This document shows positions 1 through 10,557 of a stretch of 64,000 nucleotides of DNA, piece after piece; the stretch's first letter is position 1, and each line of letters begins with the position of its first letter. The notes below the pieces were generated by a model. The model ran no database searches, was not told the origin of the DNA, and saw nothing but the letters and a program-made list of their open reading frames with translations. The stretch comes from Nymphaea colorata. Its lineage: Eukaryota > Streptophyta > Magnoliopsida > Nymphaeales > Nymphaeaceae. Both the position numbers and the translations under genes were made by a program. The DNA lies in NCBI RefSeq assembly GCF_008831285.2, contig NC_045142.1:26735876-26799875 (forward strand). Direction: 5' to 3'.

Positions 1-2104
1 ATTTGTTGGATATTTGCATGCGCAACGTTGGCCTCTCGCATTTAGAACCTGGGAAAGGCAACCATTTCTCTGATGGGTTTGAGTCTGAAACTGAGCTAAT
101 TAATTTCATAATTTCTTACTCTTGACATACTCAATCATGATTGATTTGTCAAAAAACTTTGTTTAAATCAAATTTTTACTGTTAAACATGCTTGGCTTTC
201 TTCATGATAAGTTCCCTCAGTTAAGATAGAATTTCAGATATTAATTCTACCACATGAAATCCATCAACTGGTGATCGCTTATTTGATATCAACTGTTCAA
301 CCGAAGCATGCCTTTGTTCCCTGGGTACTTCTCCCTTGCCTGTCAGGAAAACCTCCTAGCGTTTTGGCCTTGTGGTGAAGCACCGTCAGTGTTGAACTCT
401 AGACCTCCTCAAACGTAGGCTTCAAGCCAACTCATCTAGCCCAGTGAGTGGAGTGCGGGTGTTTGCACAAGAGTAGGGAACCATTGTAAAAGCAATGAAG
501 GACAGAGCAGCGGCTTCCAGTTTTTCACTGCAGGTCAGATTGATATCTGAAGAGCCACATAGGAGGGAAGCAGCATGTTGAATTGCCAAAAGAAGCAGGC
601 TGTTATGTGTACTAATTTTGTAGTTTTTTTGAGTTCTTAATTATCTTAAATTGGTGGTATTTGTTCCTAATTAAAAATAAAAACACATATTCACACTGGT
701 TCAATGGAGCTGATACAGCTCAATCCTGTGCACCATCTCACAATATCGACTGTAGCTTGCAGAAGGTTGTACTTGTCATTTGGAACAGCTCTAATTAACA
801 AAGGTAATTGAAAAATATCATGACAGGTGAAGAAGACACATTGTTATTGTGTCCATGGACTCCATGGCTTGCAATGTCTGCCCATGTGTGTGCATAGAAC
901 ATTGTCTTTTACCTTCTAGCTGGCAACATAGATTATTAGATGGCCTTACATTCTGTCCATGTTGCTAATTTTGTTCTTTGTTGCAGTTTTATCATTCCAT
1001 ACTCATGGCAAGCAATAGAAATAGTCAAGTTGAATAATGTGATTATGATTACTAAAAGGTTGACAACTATGCTACTTAGATTGAATTGCCGTGTAGCCTT
1101 GGCCTTTCATGGCCTCTCTACTCAGTCTTTGATGTGGCAAATTTTCCATTTTAAAAGCATTGTAATGTTAGCAATTTAGCATTGTTGGATGTTGAAATGT
1201 TCTAAAATTAAGTTTTTAGTTTTTACCTTCATTTGTATGTTTTGGTCACTGCAGGTCCTTTGTGGAATATAAAGGTGTAATCCCACAAAAGAATTACAAA
1301 AATGGGCTATAGAATTGGAAGATGAAGCCAACAGATTGATCTCTATTGGTGGTAAGGTGAGTTCTAGTGATTATTCTATACTAGGGGGTTGTGGGCGCGT
1401 GGTTGTGGAAATTAAAATCAAAGACTTGTCCTGTACCACTAAGAATTAGGCAGTTAGGCATCATAGTATGTAATTCCGAGTTAGAGAATAAAATGCTATT
1501 GAGGATTAGCATATATGTGCATGTCTAAATAAAATCAGGTGGTTTAACAGTTCTAGCTTAATGGTCTTATGATTTAATTTGCTGCGACTAGAATATGTAT
1601 GCATTTACTCTCTTTGAATGTGAATATGCTCCTTCACTAAATAGTCAATTGCGAGCCTGTAGTCTGTGTCTTGTATTTGTTAAATTTCAAGTCACGTAGC
1701 AGGTCAAAAGTTTCATTTCATCCTGTGCCTTGTCAATCATAAGTTAACATAGCATGATCAAACAATTTTCTGATGCATTTTAAAGTGATTTTAATATTGG
1801 AAGTATATACTAGAAGAAGATAGATTGGAACGTAGGTCTAAGAAACTGATAATAGCTCTCAACAGCTCACAAAGATGAAACACAGGGTTTTTATAAGAGC
1901 AGCTCCAGAGTGCGTTCAAGCAGAGCAATAACCTTTTCGTTATACCAAAAGTGCTTGAAAGAAGCTTACAAAAGAATGGGATAAACAGTTCCTCTAATAC
2001 ACATCAAGGTAGAACCTCTTTAGCTTCTAGAGCAGATTTGAGCGGCTGAATTTCTAGCCATGGAAGCTCTCAGTGGCTAGAGGATAACAGAAAAGTAAGA
2101 GGAG

Positions 2105-2358
2105 GAAATAAGAAATATGTGTGTGAGTGTGTGTATATATATATGTGTGTCTATATATATGTATAATGTGTGTGTGTGTGTGTATTTGTATTTATATACA
2201 TTTTGTATTATGTATATAAATACAAACATGAATGTAAATAAATAAATATATATATATATATGTTTCTATTTATATATATTTTGTATTATGTATATAAATA
2301 TAAACATGAATATAAATAAATATACATATATATATATGTGTGTGTGTGTGTGTGTATA
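2105..2358. repeat. TG/TA microsatellite cluster with a duplicated AT-rich unit
   Basis: Runs of TG and TA alternate. Between them a unit of about 80 bp containing the string ttttgtattatgtatataaa is present twice (near 2200 and 2278). The cluster lies in an intron of the AlaX-like gene. Confidence 0.8.
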
Positions 2359-3462
2359 ACTGTAGGCAGTGCATTTTGACATTCCACTGTATGTTGGATT
2401 GGATAAACAAGTTCATGTTGTTAAGAAATGGGCAATCCCCTTTCACTGCTCACGATATATTTGCAATGTCAAATTTCTATGAGAAATTGCAATGGACATA
2501 AGGTAGTCAGAAGATTAAAATATAAAGCTTAGCAGTAATCATCTTGATGTTAGTTTTGTGTTTGAGGTGGGTTGATTGTAAAAGCACTTGTTCATGATTC
2601 GATTCAATGACCAAGATTGATTGTTAAATTGTTTCCATCATCTCATAAAAGTATTCCTTGAGTGGCCTATGCGTCATTATTACTTTCACGATTTAACAAA
2701 TTGATGACTCAAAATGTTCCAGGTATCTGCCACTATCTTACCACAGTTATAATAAAAACTACAGGGAGGGTGTGGCACAATTTGTCTGAATTTTATTATT
2801 CTTTACATGGAAATTTTGACAGGACAGGAAGGAGTAATCCATGTAATGATGTTAAAGTATTCCTGTTCTTTGAATCTGGTCCTTGAATTTTTACATTATG
2901 TTGTCCTTTTCAATCAAATCTTTACCTGAAAACTTTGACATAGAACTGGGATTTGAGTAATCAATACAAAGGAACACCACCTTTCTAGTGGCAACCAAGA
3001 CCTTGGTAGAAGTCCTGTTGTTTGAAGTAGGTTATTGAATCTTTGCATTCTGGTTTTTTTGTCAATTCTTTTCCTGCTTTCATTTGCTCAACTTCAGGTT
3101 TTCATATGCTCATTTGTTTTCCTGAACATGATCTTCTGGGTTATATTTTAGCTTTTGATGACTGATGCAGATGAACACCCCAAGAATTGTGACATTAGGG
3201 AATAATCTTGGATGCCCTTGTGGAGGGACCCATGTTGCTAATATTTCAGATATCAAGAGCATAAAGGTTTGTACTCTAATGGTTATAAACGCTCATTGAT
3301 TGGTGTAGCGTTATGGTTAGGCCAAATTATCATTATATTTCATCATGATCTTTTAGAAGATGTCTGAGATGCACAACTTGATATAAGCCAATGAGATACA
3401 GATCACTGGGCTGCTTTCAACCGTCCACTCTTGCATTTTCTGTATTAGAAAATGAAAAAACC

Positions 3463-3788
3463 GACGCTCGAAGTCGACGCCGAGCGTCTAGCGTGGGAGG
3501 AGGAGGGGGAGGTCGCCGCCCTCCCTTGGGCGGTCGGCGAGGGCAGGGCGGTGGGAGGTCACCGCGTCGCCTCCCCTGCGTCCATTTTTTGTAAACTAAA
3601 AAAAAAAAAGGATGCTGGTAGCCTCTCCCTCGCCGCCGGCGACCTACCGCTGTCTTGCGGTGGCCGGCCGGTTCGCCGGGTCCGCGGGCCACCGCGAGGC
3701 GAGTGGGAGGCCTTCCCCCGTCTTGCTGATGGGGAGGGAGGCGTCGCCTCCCCCTTCCGTCCGATGCTCGGCGAAACCGTCGAGCATC
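3463..3788. mobile_element. GC-rich insert with hairpins at both ends (unclassified MITE-like)
   Basis: A sharply bounded GC-rich block sits in AT-rich intron DNA of the AlaX-like gene. The left end forms a hairpin with arms GACGCTCG (3463-3470) and CGAGCGTC (3481-3488). The right end forms one with arms GATGCTCG (3763-3770) and CGAGCATC (3781-3788). The two ends are also imperfect inverted repeats of each other, so the block behaves like a foldback or MITE-type element. An A-tract around 3586-3610 splits it in two. I could not find a target-site duplication. The long reading frames across it on both strands come from its base composition and do not look like genes. Confidence 0.55.
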
Positions 3789-6700
3789 ATTTTTGTTTTT
3801 TAATTTTTTATTTGTCACAAACGTGGGCCGGCTCTTTAAGCCTTTTCTGCTCCTAATTGTATTTATGTTCTTCCTCAACTTCGTGTATTAAACTTATTCA
3901 TGTCTCTCATGCATTGAGGTGCTAATAAAGCTACCATTTATCTCTCGAGTGCTTTAAGTGAGTGATTCAGATGCCGTTCTGTTCTAGTCCTTCGCGATTA
4001 GTTTGTGCTTATTGTAGTCCACTGTGAGGCTTAAAGAGAAGGACAGGAATCGTTATTCCTTTTTTTTTTTTTTGTCTTTGTTTGGGTGGGGGCCGGGGGG
4101 AACAAAGACCTGGATTTGAACAAATGAGAATTTCAATAGATTTGTAGAGCCTCAATGCCATTACTTGCCAAGTATGCTCGAAGAAACTTGTCTTAGCATG
4201 CAAAAGACGGGCAAAGCTCTTGCTGTGTCTAGACCGAGAATATGTGGAACATGTACAGACCTCCATAGTTTGTCAAAAATAAAAAAGGTGGAGGCAGAAG
4301 AAATTCCATTTGCCGCTATTGCATGAAATATATGAAGCTGGATTGACCAAATTTAAAAAGAAGGCAGTCTTAGGGAATTAAGTAAAGGAGGAGTCAAACA
4401 AAAAAAAAAGGCAATCTTTCTCTATCTCAATTGCGCAGGATAAATAATATGATTCTGAAGTGCACTTCAGCTTTCTTAGTGAATCATCATAAACATGTTC
4501 TCTTTTGTTCATGACAGTTGTTTCCATATTTGACCTAGTTGCTTAATATTTGAAACTACTGGTTCCTTTTTGCTACTTTTGTTTACCTAAATGTTGGCTG
4601 GCCTTAATATGTACACAATCATTCCAAGAATGGGAATCCTAATGACTAGTATGAACAGGAAATCACCAAGTGAAAGGTGACTTTGATGGCATTTCTCTAA
4701 ACTGACTTTCTGTGTGCACCTTAAGGATAATAGGATATGCTTTTCGTTTTATGTGGTTGTGTAATTCTCACACTTCTATTGTTCTTCAAAGCTTCACTCC
4801 ATGTGTTTTTTTAAAGAAAATACCAGTTGATTTCTTGGACTTGGAAGTTGGAAGTTTTATTTACTTGTTACCTGTCTTAATTTTGTTTACTGTTGGTGCT
4901 AAGATTCCTCAAATTCGTACAAGAAAGGAATGGCAAAGGTACTATATAGCATCAGCTCCTGAGCAAAGGTAGTTGTATATATTACCTGATATTATTAAGG
5001 GTATGTGATTCTTGAGAGAAGCTAAGGCAACTATGTAGCTGAGCAACAGCTCTTGATTCCTTTCAGCGTACTTGGTTTATTCTTGGTCTTACAAATTTAG
5101 CAGCCACGGTATTCTTCCTGGTAGAACGGTTACTTGTAATTGCAATGACCATAGATCACGAGGACACCTCATTGCGGTGCAGCTGGCGTTTTATTGTAAG
5201 AAGTGGACCTAAAATTCGCTCAGAGTATGAGTTAGTGTTTTTGCAAAGTTAAGGTAAAAGTTAGGAAAAGAGCTGCTGCATCTCTGGTTTTGGATGGTTG
5301 TTGGGCTGGCTCTGTAAGGTTGGTTACATTCTCTCTTTATGTTTTCACAATATCAAGTGCTGTTGCCAACTTTTGATATCTATCTTTCCTGATATTTATG
5401 AACTTGAAATTGCAACGAAGCATGCTATGTCCGCAAACAACCTGATGGACGATAGGCCTCCTACCATCTTATTGATTAACAGAGATATATAGAAAAAATT
5501 ATAAAGAATAACATATCCAAACCAAACTCTTCGATAGAGGTATCCCCACAGCAAAATAAAACAAAACCTCTCCAATTCTCTGAATGGGAGTAGCACCATG
5601 GTGGAAAAAAAGAAGAAGAAAAATTTACTCCATCACTTTGATGGAGGGTGAGACCACTGCAACATCGAAACAGGCGGGTTTTAAATTGTCACAGAGGGAA
5701 CTTGCTTTTTGCATTTTGGTTTTGCGTTTGACTGGCCGGTTCTAAATTAGAGCAGAGGGATGTTCGCTTTCTCATTACATGTTTTCCATTACGCCAGTTC
5801 TGGTCTCAACTGAAGTTTGCAGAAGCAGCAGTCTGGTTACTTGCAGAGGTCCAAACAAAAGAGAAAGCGCAACCTTGTCAGGTCTGTTGGACGAAAGTGC
5901 TAGACTATATTGTAGGCATGGTTTTGGCCATTTGTGTTTCAAAGCGAGGTCTATTTTCCTGTGGATTTATGCTGGCAGGCTTTTCTGAGACACATAAGCA
6001 ACTAACTGAATACTTGGTTCCTGTGCATAACTTCCAGTCAACAGACGGGGGAGAGAAAGAGCGAGAGATATGATGCAATGTTGGAAGTTCTTTTATACAG
6101 CGACCATCTTCTTCAACTCAACAATGATAATGGATGAGACTTTGTCTTAGATTGAATCCTACAACCTCATTTTTCCTGAGAACGGCTGCTTGGGGTCGAG
6201 GCCTCCAACGTCCTTTATTGGTAAAAAATGGGACCTGTAACTTCATATTTGTATTGGTCTTTCGGATGTATGGGACTTTCTTATTATATCACACCAACGA
6301 TTCCCTTGGCTGTTCGTCTGTGTTTAATCTCCTGAATTCTTAATCCTTGTTACAAAGAAAGCACTCTGCGGCTTTACTTTGATGTGGATATTTTACGGCT
6401 ACACACTTAGACTGAAAGGCAGGTCAAGTCCTGCAGCCTCAGCAGTAAAGAAATGATGTTTAAGACAGGATTATATATCAAGTTATGGTTACCCCTAGTA
6501 AGATGACATGGATGGTCGGCCATTCAGCGTTCTGTTCCCCGGTGATTCCTGGTGTTCTGGATAATGGTATCCAGAACATGGGCAGGATAGAAAATCTCTT
6601 CCTGTGGGGCTCCCTCTGTGGAGAAAACAGTCTAAAAATTAAAATGGGTAGCTTGAACGAAATTAGTTTGCGCGGAGGCATGATCTTCTGGGGGATTAAA

Positions 6701-6919
6701 CGTGACGGTTTACCTTCTAAGGGTCACCTCCAAACTGATGCATATTATAAGATGACAAACTATATTAATATCATTAGAAGGTATTTCTTTCTTTATGCTG
6801 TAATCCTCTATTATCAGATAATGACCTTTCAACTGCATCCTAGTTTGAGTTCCATAGAGATAGATCTGGATAGTGTTTTGGTATATTAGATTATGATAAG
6901 AATTAAGTTAAATCTTTAA

Positions 6920-7040
6920 GGAGGTGTTTAGTAACAGGAACAGGTACTGCCTGATTTTGGGGTATATTGTTAAAACAGTATGTTGTATTGCGGCAGGTTC
7001 ATAAACGCTAATGCAGTGTTCCTGTTACCAAAAGGCTACC
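6920..7040. mobile_element. Tourist/PIF-Harbinger-like MITE
   Basis: This 121-bp element has terminal inverted repeats. The left end reads GGAGGTGTTTAGTAACAGG. The right end, read from the other strand, starts GGTAGCCTTTTGGTAACAGG. The innermost ten bases, AACAGGAACA, match exactly. The trinucleotide TAA flanks both sides (6917-6919 and 7041-7043), the usual target duplication of PIF/Harbinger MITEs. There is no coding capacity. Confidence 0.75.
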
Positions 7041-7529
7041 TAAAGAAACATGTTCAAAAGGATCAAGGGACGTTGACAACTGTTGGAGATTCAGACGTGA
7101 TCTTCAGTAAAGGCTCATACCAACTTATACCACTAAAGATGTTTTCAGGCTATGAACTGAGCAACTTTAATCAACTTAAAGTTTTAAACCTAATCCCCTA
7201 GCCAGTAGTTAAAGCTCTTTGCGTACCATGGTTGGCTTGTTTTCTTATGTGCAGGCTTTAAGCTCAATAAGAAGCGTATATTAGTGGAAGTTCTAGCTTA
7301 GCATGACCTACCTGAGTTGTTCTGACCCTTAACAGCTTAGCTAACCAAAATAAACAAATAAATAAATAGAACTTGGGTTGCAAAACGTCTGATGTGCTGT
7401 TGTCTGGTCTCTCTGGTACTATGAGGTTGTCTTTTTATGAATCTAACCAGACAGCGGAATGTCCAAAACTATATGAACAGAAAGACTTAATTTCTCAATT
7501 AAAACCTCAGAACAAGAACATATATATAT

Positions 7530-7530
<1 letters not shown>

Positions 7531-7566
<36 letters not shown>
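7531..7566. repeat. CA dinucleotide microsatellite
   Basis: An uninterrupted run of CA follows a short TA run. It is intergenic and has no coding meaning. Confidence 0.9.
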
Positions 7567-7568
<2 letters not shown>

Positions 7569-8619
7569 CTCTCACCACATAGGCAAGGCAACATCAAAGC
7601 AAAAATCTTGATAATAAAAGTAGAAATGAAAAAGTTAACCTAGCAGCTCTCCATCCCATATATAGAAGATAATAATAATAATAGCCTCAAATCAGTATCA
7701 GCCAAAAACTTTCACGCATGGCCAGCAAAGAACAACTAGGACAACATGATATCTTTGCCCCAAGATAAAGAATGGTTACTGGAACGGAGAGAGAGATAGA
7801 GAGAGTGTGATGGTAGTCCCTGATCAATTTAATTTACCAAAGATCAAGTGGGAATCGACTAATCTCCACAACTGATAAGATAAGCCACAAACCACAAATG
7901 ACGAAAAATTCCAATACCAAAGCCAACAAAAATATCGCAGCCCAAATTCCCAGATAGAGTAATAACTTTTACCATCTCTTTTTCCCGACCAATCAGAGGG
8001 AAACTCACTCCTGCATAGTTTTGGCCCCTCTAAAGCACAACACACTACTCTCTCACCCAAAGTATGAGTAGTTTTCTTGGAGTTTTAAAGTGCCACTTGC
8101 GTGTTTGACGGCCACGATCCGGCCAAAGAGATTCACACCTTTGAATGGAACGCAGGTTTTAATCTAAATTTGGTTGATGCATCATTGGCAAATGTAAATT
8201 GAGATTTGCGACGCTCCATCTATCATAGTTTGTCAATGATAAAAAAAAAAACAAGATATGTAAATAATGAGTGATGAAACTTTTTGATCTTCAAGGGATA
8301 TGTTTACTACATTGTAGGTAGCGCTTTGATATAGAAAACCAACCCCCACCAAAAGAGAAAAAAAAAAAACATTTTCATCTAAAATATTCATTATATGCAT
8401 AAAAAAAAAAGAAGAGAAAGGAAAACTAAAAAGATTCATCGCTACGTTACCTTATTAAGCAAAGTCTCGCTTCCTTATGCAGCTACATGTCACCAAAGTT
8501 ATCATATCCAAAGGCAAAAAAGAGGAGGGAAAAAATAGCACAAGGACCAAAAGCATATACAACTAGATGGGACTTTGTTGTCGCTAACTGCCGCCGGAGG
8601 GGAATTTCCGACGAGTACG

Positions 8620-10506
8620 TTACATCACCGAGCACCCTGTGGCGTTCTCCTCACTGAACAATTCCTCCAGCCGCCGCGGGTTGGTTCCCGGCGGAACGTA
8701 GCGTACGACCCCGCTGGAGGCGTAAGGCACGGTGATGGATACGTCGACGTAAGGTGGGAGGGGGTACGACAACCCACCATAGCTGAGATGGGGGCTCGTA
8801 GTGCTGTAATTTGTGGCGGGCGCCGGATAGAAGAGAGCGCCACCGCCTTGCGGGTTGGCCATTAGAGCCCCAGATGTTGTAGGCATCAGATCGCCACCAA
8901 CAGCATTTGCTGCACCACCATCTTCTGAGCTCTGACCAACCTTCTTATCCTTCTTTCTACCGCCGCCGCCGTTGCCACCAGGATTGCCTTCACCGGCCCT
9001 ACCGCCATCCGTCGCCTCCCAGGGAGACCCGGATGCTGCAGGCATCGGATCGCCACCAACACCATTTGCTGCACCACCATCGCCCGAGCTCTGACCAATC
9101 TTCTTATCCTTCTTTCTACCGCCGCCGATGCCACCAGGATTGCCTTCACCGGGCCTACCGCCATCCATCCCCTCCCAGGGAGACCCGGATGCTGCAGGCA
9201 TCGGACCGCTACCAACAGCATTTGCTGCACCACCATCGCCTGAGCTCTGTCCAATGTTCTTATCCTTCTTTCTACCGCCGCCGCCGATGCCACCAGGATT
9301 GCCTTCACCGGGCCTACCGCCACCCGTCGCCTCCCAGGGAGACCCCAATGCTGCAGGCATGGGATCGCGACCAACAGTATTTGGCGCACCATCATCGCCA
9401 AAGTTTGAACCACCACCTTCGGCGATGACCACACCCTTCTTCTTTTTATCACTACCACTGCCACGATTACAGCCGCCGTCCGCCCGCGGCGCCGCCAATG
9501 GAGCCCCGGATGCTGGAGGCACCTGATCGCAGCCAACAGCATTTTCTGCACCGCCATCGGCGCTGACACCACCCTTCTTCTTTCTACCACCGCCCGCGTT
9601 TCCCATCTCCAACGGAGCCTCCCATGCTGCAGGCGCCGGACCACCCTCGCCGGAGTTCTGACCACCACCATCCGCGCTGTCACCATCCTTCTTCTTTTTA
9701 GCACCACCGCGGCCGCCGCCAGGATTACCTCCACCGGTCTTACCGTCATCCGCCGGCACCGCCTCACCACCAAAAGCATTTGCCGCAACACCCTCGCCGG
9801 AGTTCTGACCGCCACCATTGGCGCTGTCACCACCTTTCTTCTTTTTACCACCACCGCCGCTGCCGCCAAGATTGAGTCCACCGGCGTTACCGCCATCAGC
9901 CGGTGCCGCCTCTGAGGGAGCCCCGTATTCTGCAGGCATCGGACCACCACCATCGGCGCTGCCACCACCCTTCTTTTTACCACCACCACCACCGCCGCCG
10001 CCGCCGTTTCCACCAGGATTGCCTTCACCGGCCTTACCGCCATCCGCGTGCTCCTTGCCTTTTCTCGCGGCAGCCTTCTCGTTCTTGCCGAAACCCTTCT
10101 CGCCTTCCCCGGCGGCTTGCTTGCCAGCTCTGTCCTCCTCATCCCGCCATAATTCGGCATGCTTTCCCTTCTTCTGGAGCTTCATGATCAGCCTATCTGC
10201 ATCGACATCTCCGGTAACCGTCACCTTCTGCTGGTCGATGTCTACAGTCGTCGTGGATACCCCTGCACCCGAACAAAGAAGAAGAAAACCACCAAACCAG
10301 AAAAAAAGAAAAAAAGCCAAGCTAGTCAGATGTCCAACAGACAAGAAATAAACCACTCTAACAACAACCAAGATTTAGAGAATGAAGATCTCTGACCATC
10401 TACGCTGTTCAACACTTTCGTCACTTTCTTCTTGCAGCCTTCGCAGTGGATAGGAACCTTCAGCACCCACGTCTACAAACAAGAGAAAAGGTCACAGACG
10501 TTTCAC

Positions 10507-10539
<33 letters not shown>

Positions 10540-10557
10540 GGGTACCTTGCATTCCAT
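8620..10557 (-). CDS. HIPP: Heavy-metal-associated isoprenylated plant protein (HIPP), 576 aa
   Basis: Three coding exons on the minus strand: 10546-10557 (MECK), 10397-10472 and 8620-10262. They total 1731 nt and all introns are GT..AG. The N-terminus is an HMA metal-binding fold with the CxxC motif HCEGCKKKVTKVLNSVDG (Cys14 and Cys17), followed by GVSTTTVDIDQQKVTVTG. The protein ends in CSVM, a CaaX box expected to be prenylated. Between lie about 450 residues of Gly-rich sequence with KKKKG/RKKDKK blocks and repeated GQSSGDGGAANAVG..PMPAASGSPWE units. HIPPs bind transition metals and are linked to metal homeostasis and stress; prenylation places them at membranes. At 576 residues this is a long member. 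The start is the ATG that gives MECK before the first intron, because exon 2 is open only as a continuation. A longer frame running to 10371 is intron read-through. Family is certain; the individual orthologue is not assigned. Confidence 0.93.
8865..9400 (-). repeat. Coding minisatellite in the HIPP gene, about 150-160 bp units
   Basis: Three to four tandem units inside the last HIPP exon share the string ggatgctgcaggcatcgg, near 9030, 9182 and 9342, with a diverged start near 8870. The unit length is a multiple of three, roughly 51-53 codons, so copy-number change keeps the reading frame. More diverged Gly/Lys units continue to about 10050. Confidence 0.85.
10509..10532. repeat. AG microsatellite in HIPP intron 1
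   Basis: A run of AG (CT on the gene strand) lies just inside intron 1, a few bases from the donor at 10544-10545. Confidence 0.85.

Larger units (their letters stand above)
1..4962 (+). pseudogene. AlaX-like alanyl-tRNA editing domain gene, 3' part, frameshifted
   Basis: This is the 3' part of a gene of the threonyl/alanyl-tRNA synthetase second-additional-domain family, whose members hydrolyse mischarged alanyl-tRNA. The exons I recognise are: <1-76 (from position 3: LLDICMRNVGLSHLEPGKG), 1255-1356 (SFVEYKGVIP, then out of frame ELQKWAIELEDEANRLIS), 3171-3266 (TPRIVTLGNNLG, then CPCGGTH, the Cys/His pair of the metal site), and 4904-4962 (QIRTRKG / MAKVLYSISS, stop TGA 4960-4962). Exon 2 needs one extra base in the A-run near 1292 to stay open. 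The last exon needs one extra base near 4928. An acceptor at 2721-2722 followed by VSATILP fits the start of the missing exon, but the expected PY..EA..LCGG..PDYIPK part is not readable after it. The upstream half, with the HxxxH metal ligands, lies left of the window. The family call is firm. Pseudogene status is likely, but two single-base assembly errors could mimic it. Confidence 0.75.
4963..8619. other. Intergenic region, no gene recognised
   Basis: Only short, unrecognised reading frames occur here. It contains one Tourist-like MITE (6920-7040), a CA microsatellite (about 7531-7566) and AT-rich filler. The right part is downstream of the minus-strand HIPP gene and should hold its 3' UTR. 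Confidence 0.6.

Noticed and set aside
2723-2800. A complete third exon of the AlaX-like gene
   Set aside because: Only VSATILP after a good acceptor fits; the following codons hit stops and do not align convincingly to the LCGG..PDYIPK segment, so I did not call the exon.
3391-3878. Overlapping reading frames of 60-150 codons on both strands
   Set aside because: They arise from the GC-rich, stop-poor insert at 3463-3788; the products are Arg/Gly/Pro low-complexity with no family resemblance.
8886-10351. Frames of 170-424 codons opposite to or out of phase with the HIPP exon
   Set aside because: They are shadows of the real HIPP frame, which has an HMA domain, splice sites and a CaaX end; the shadow products are low-complexity.
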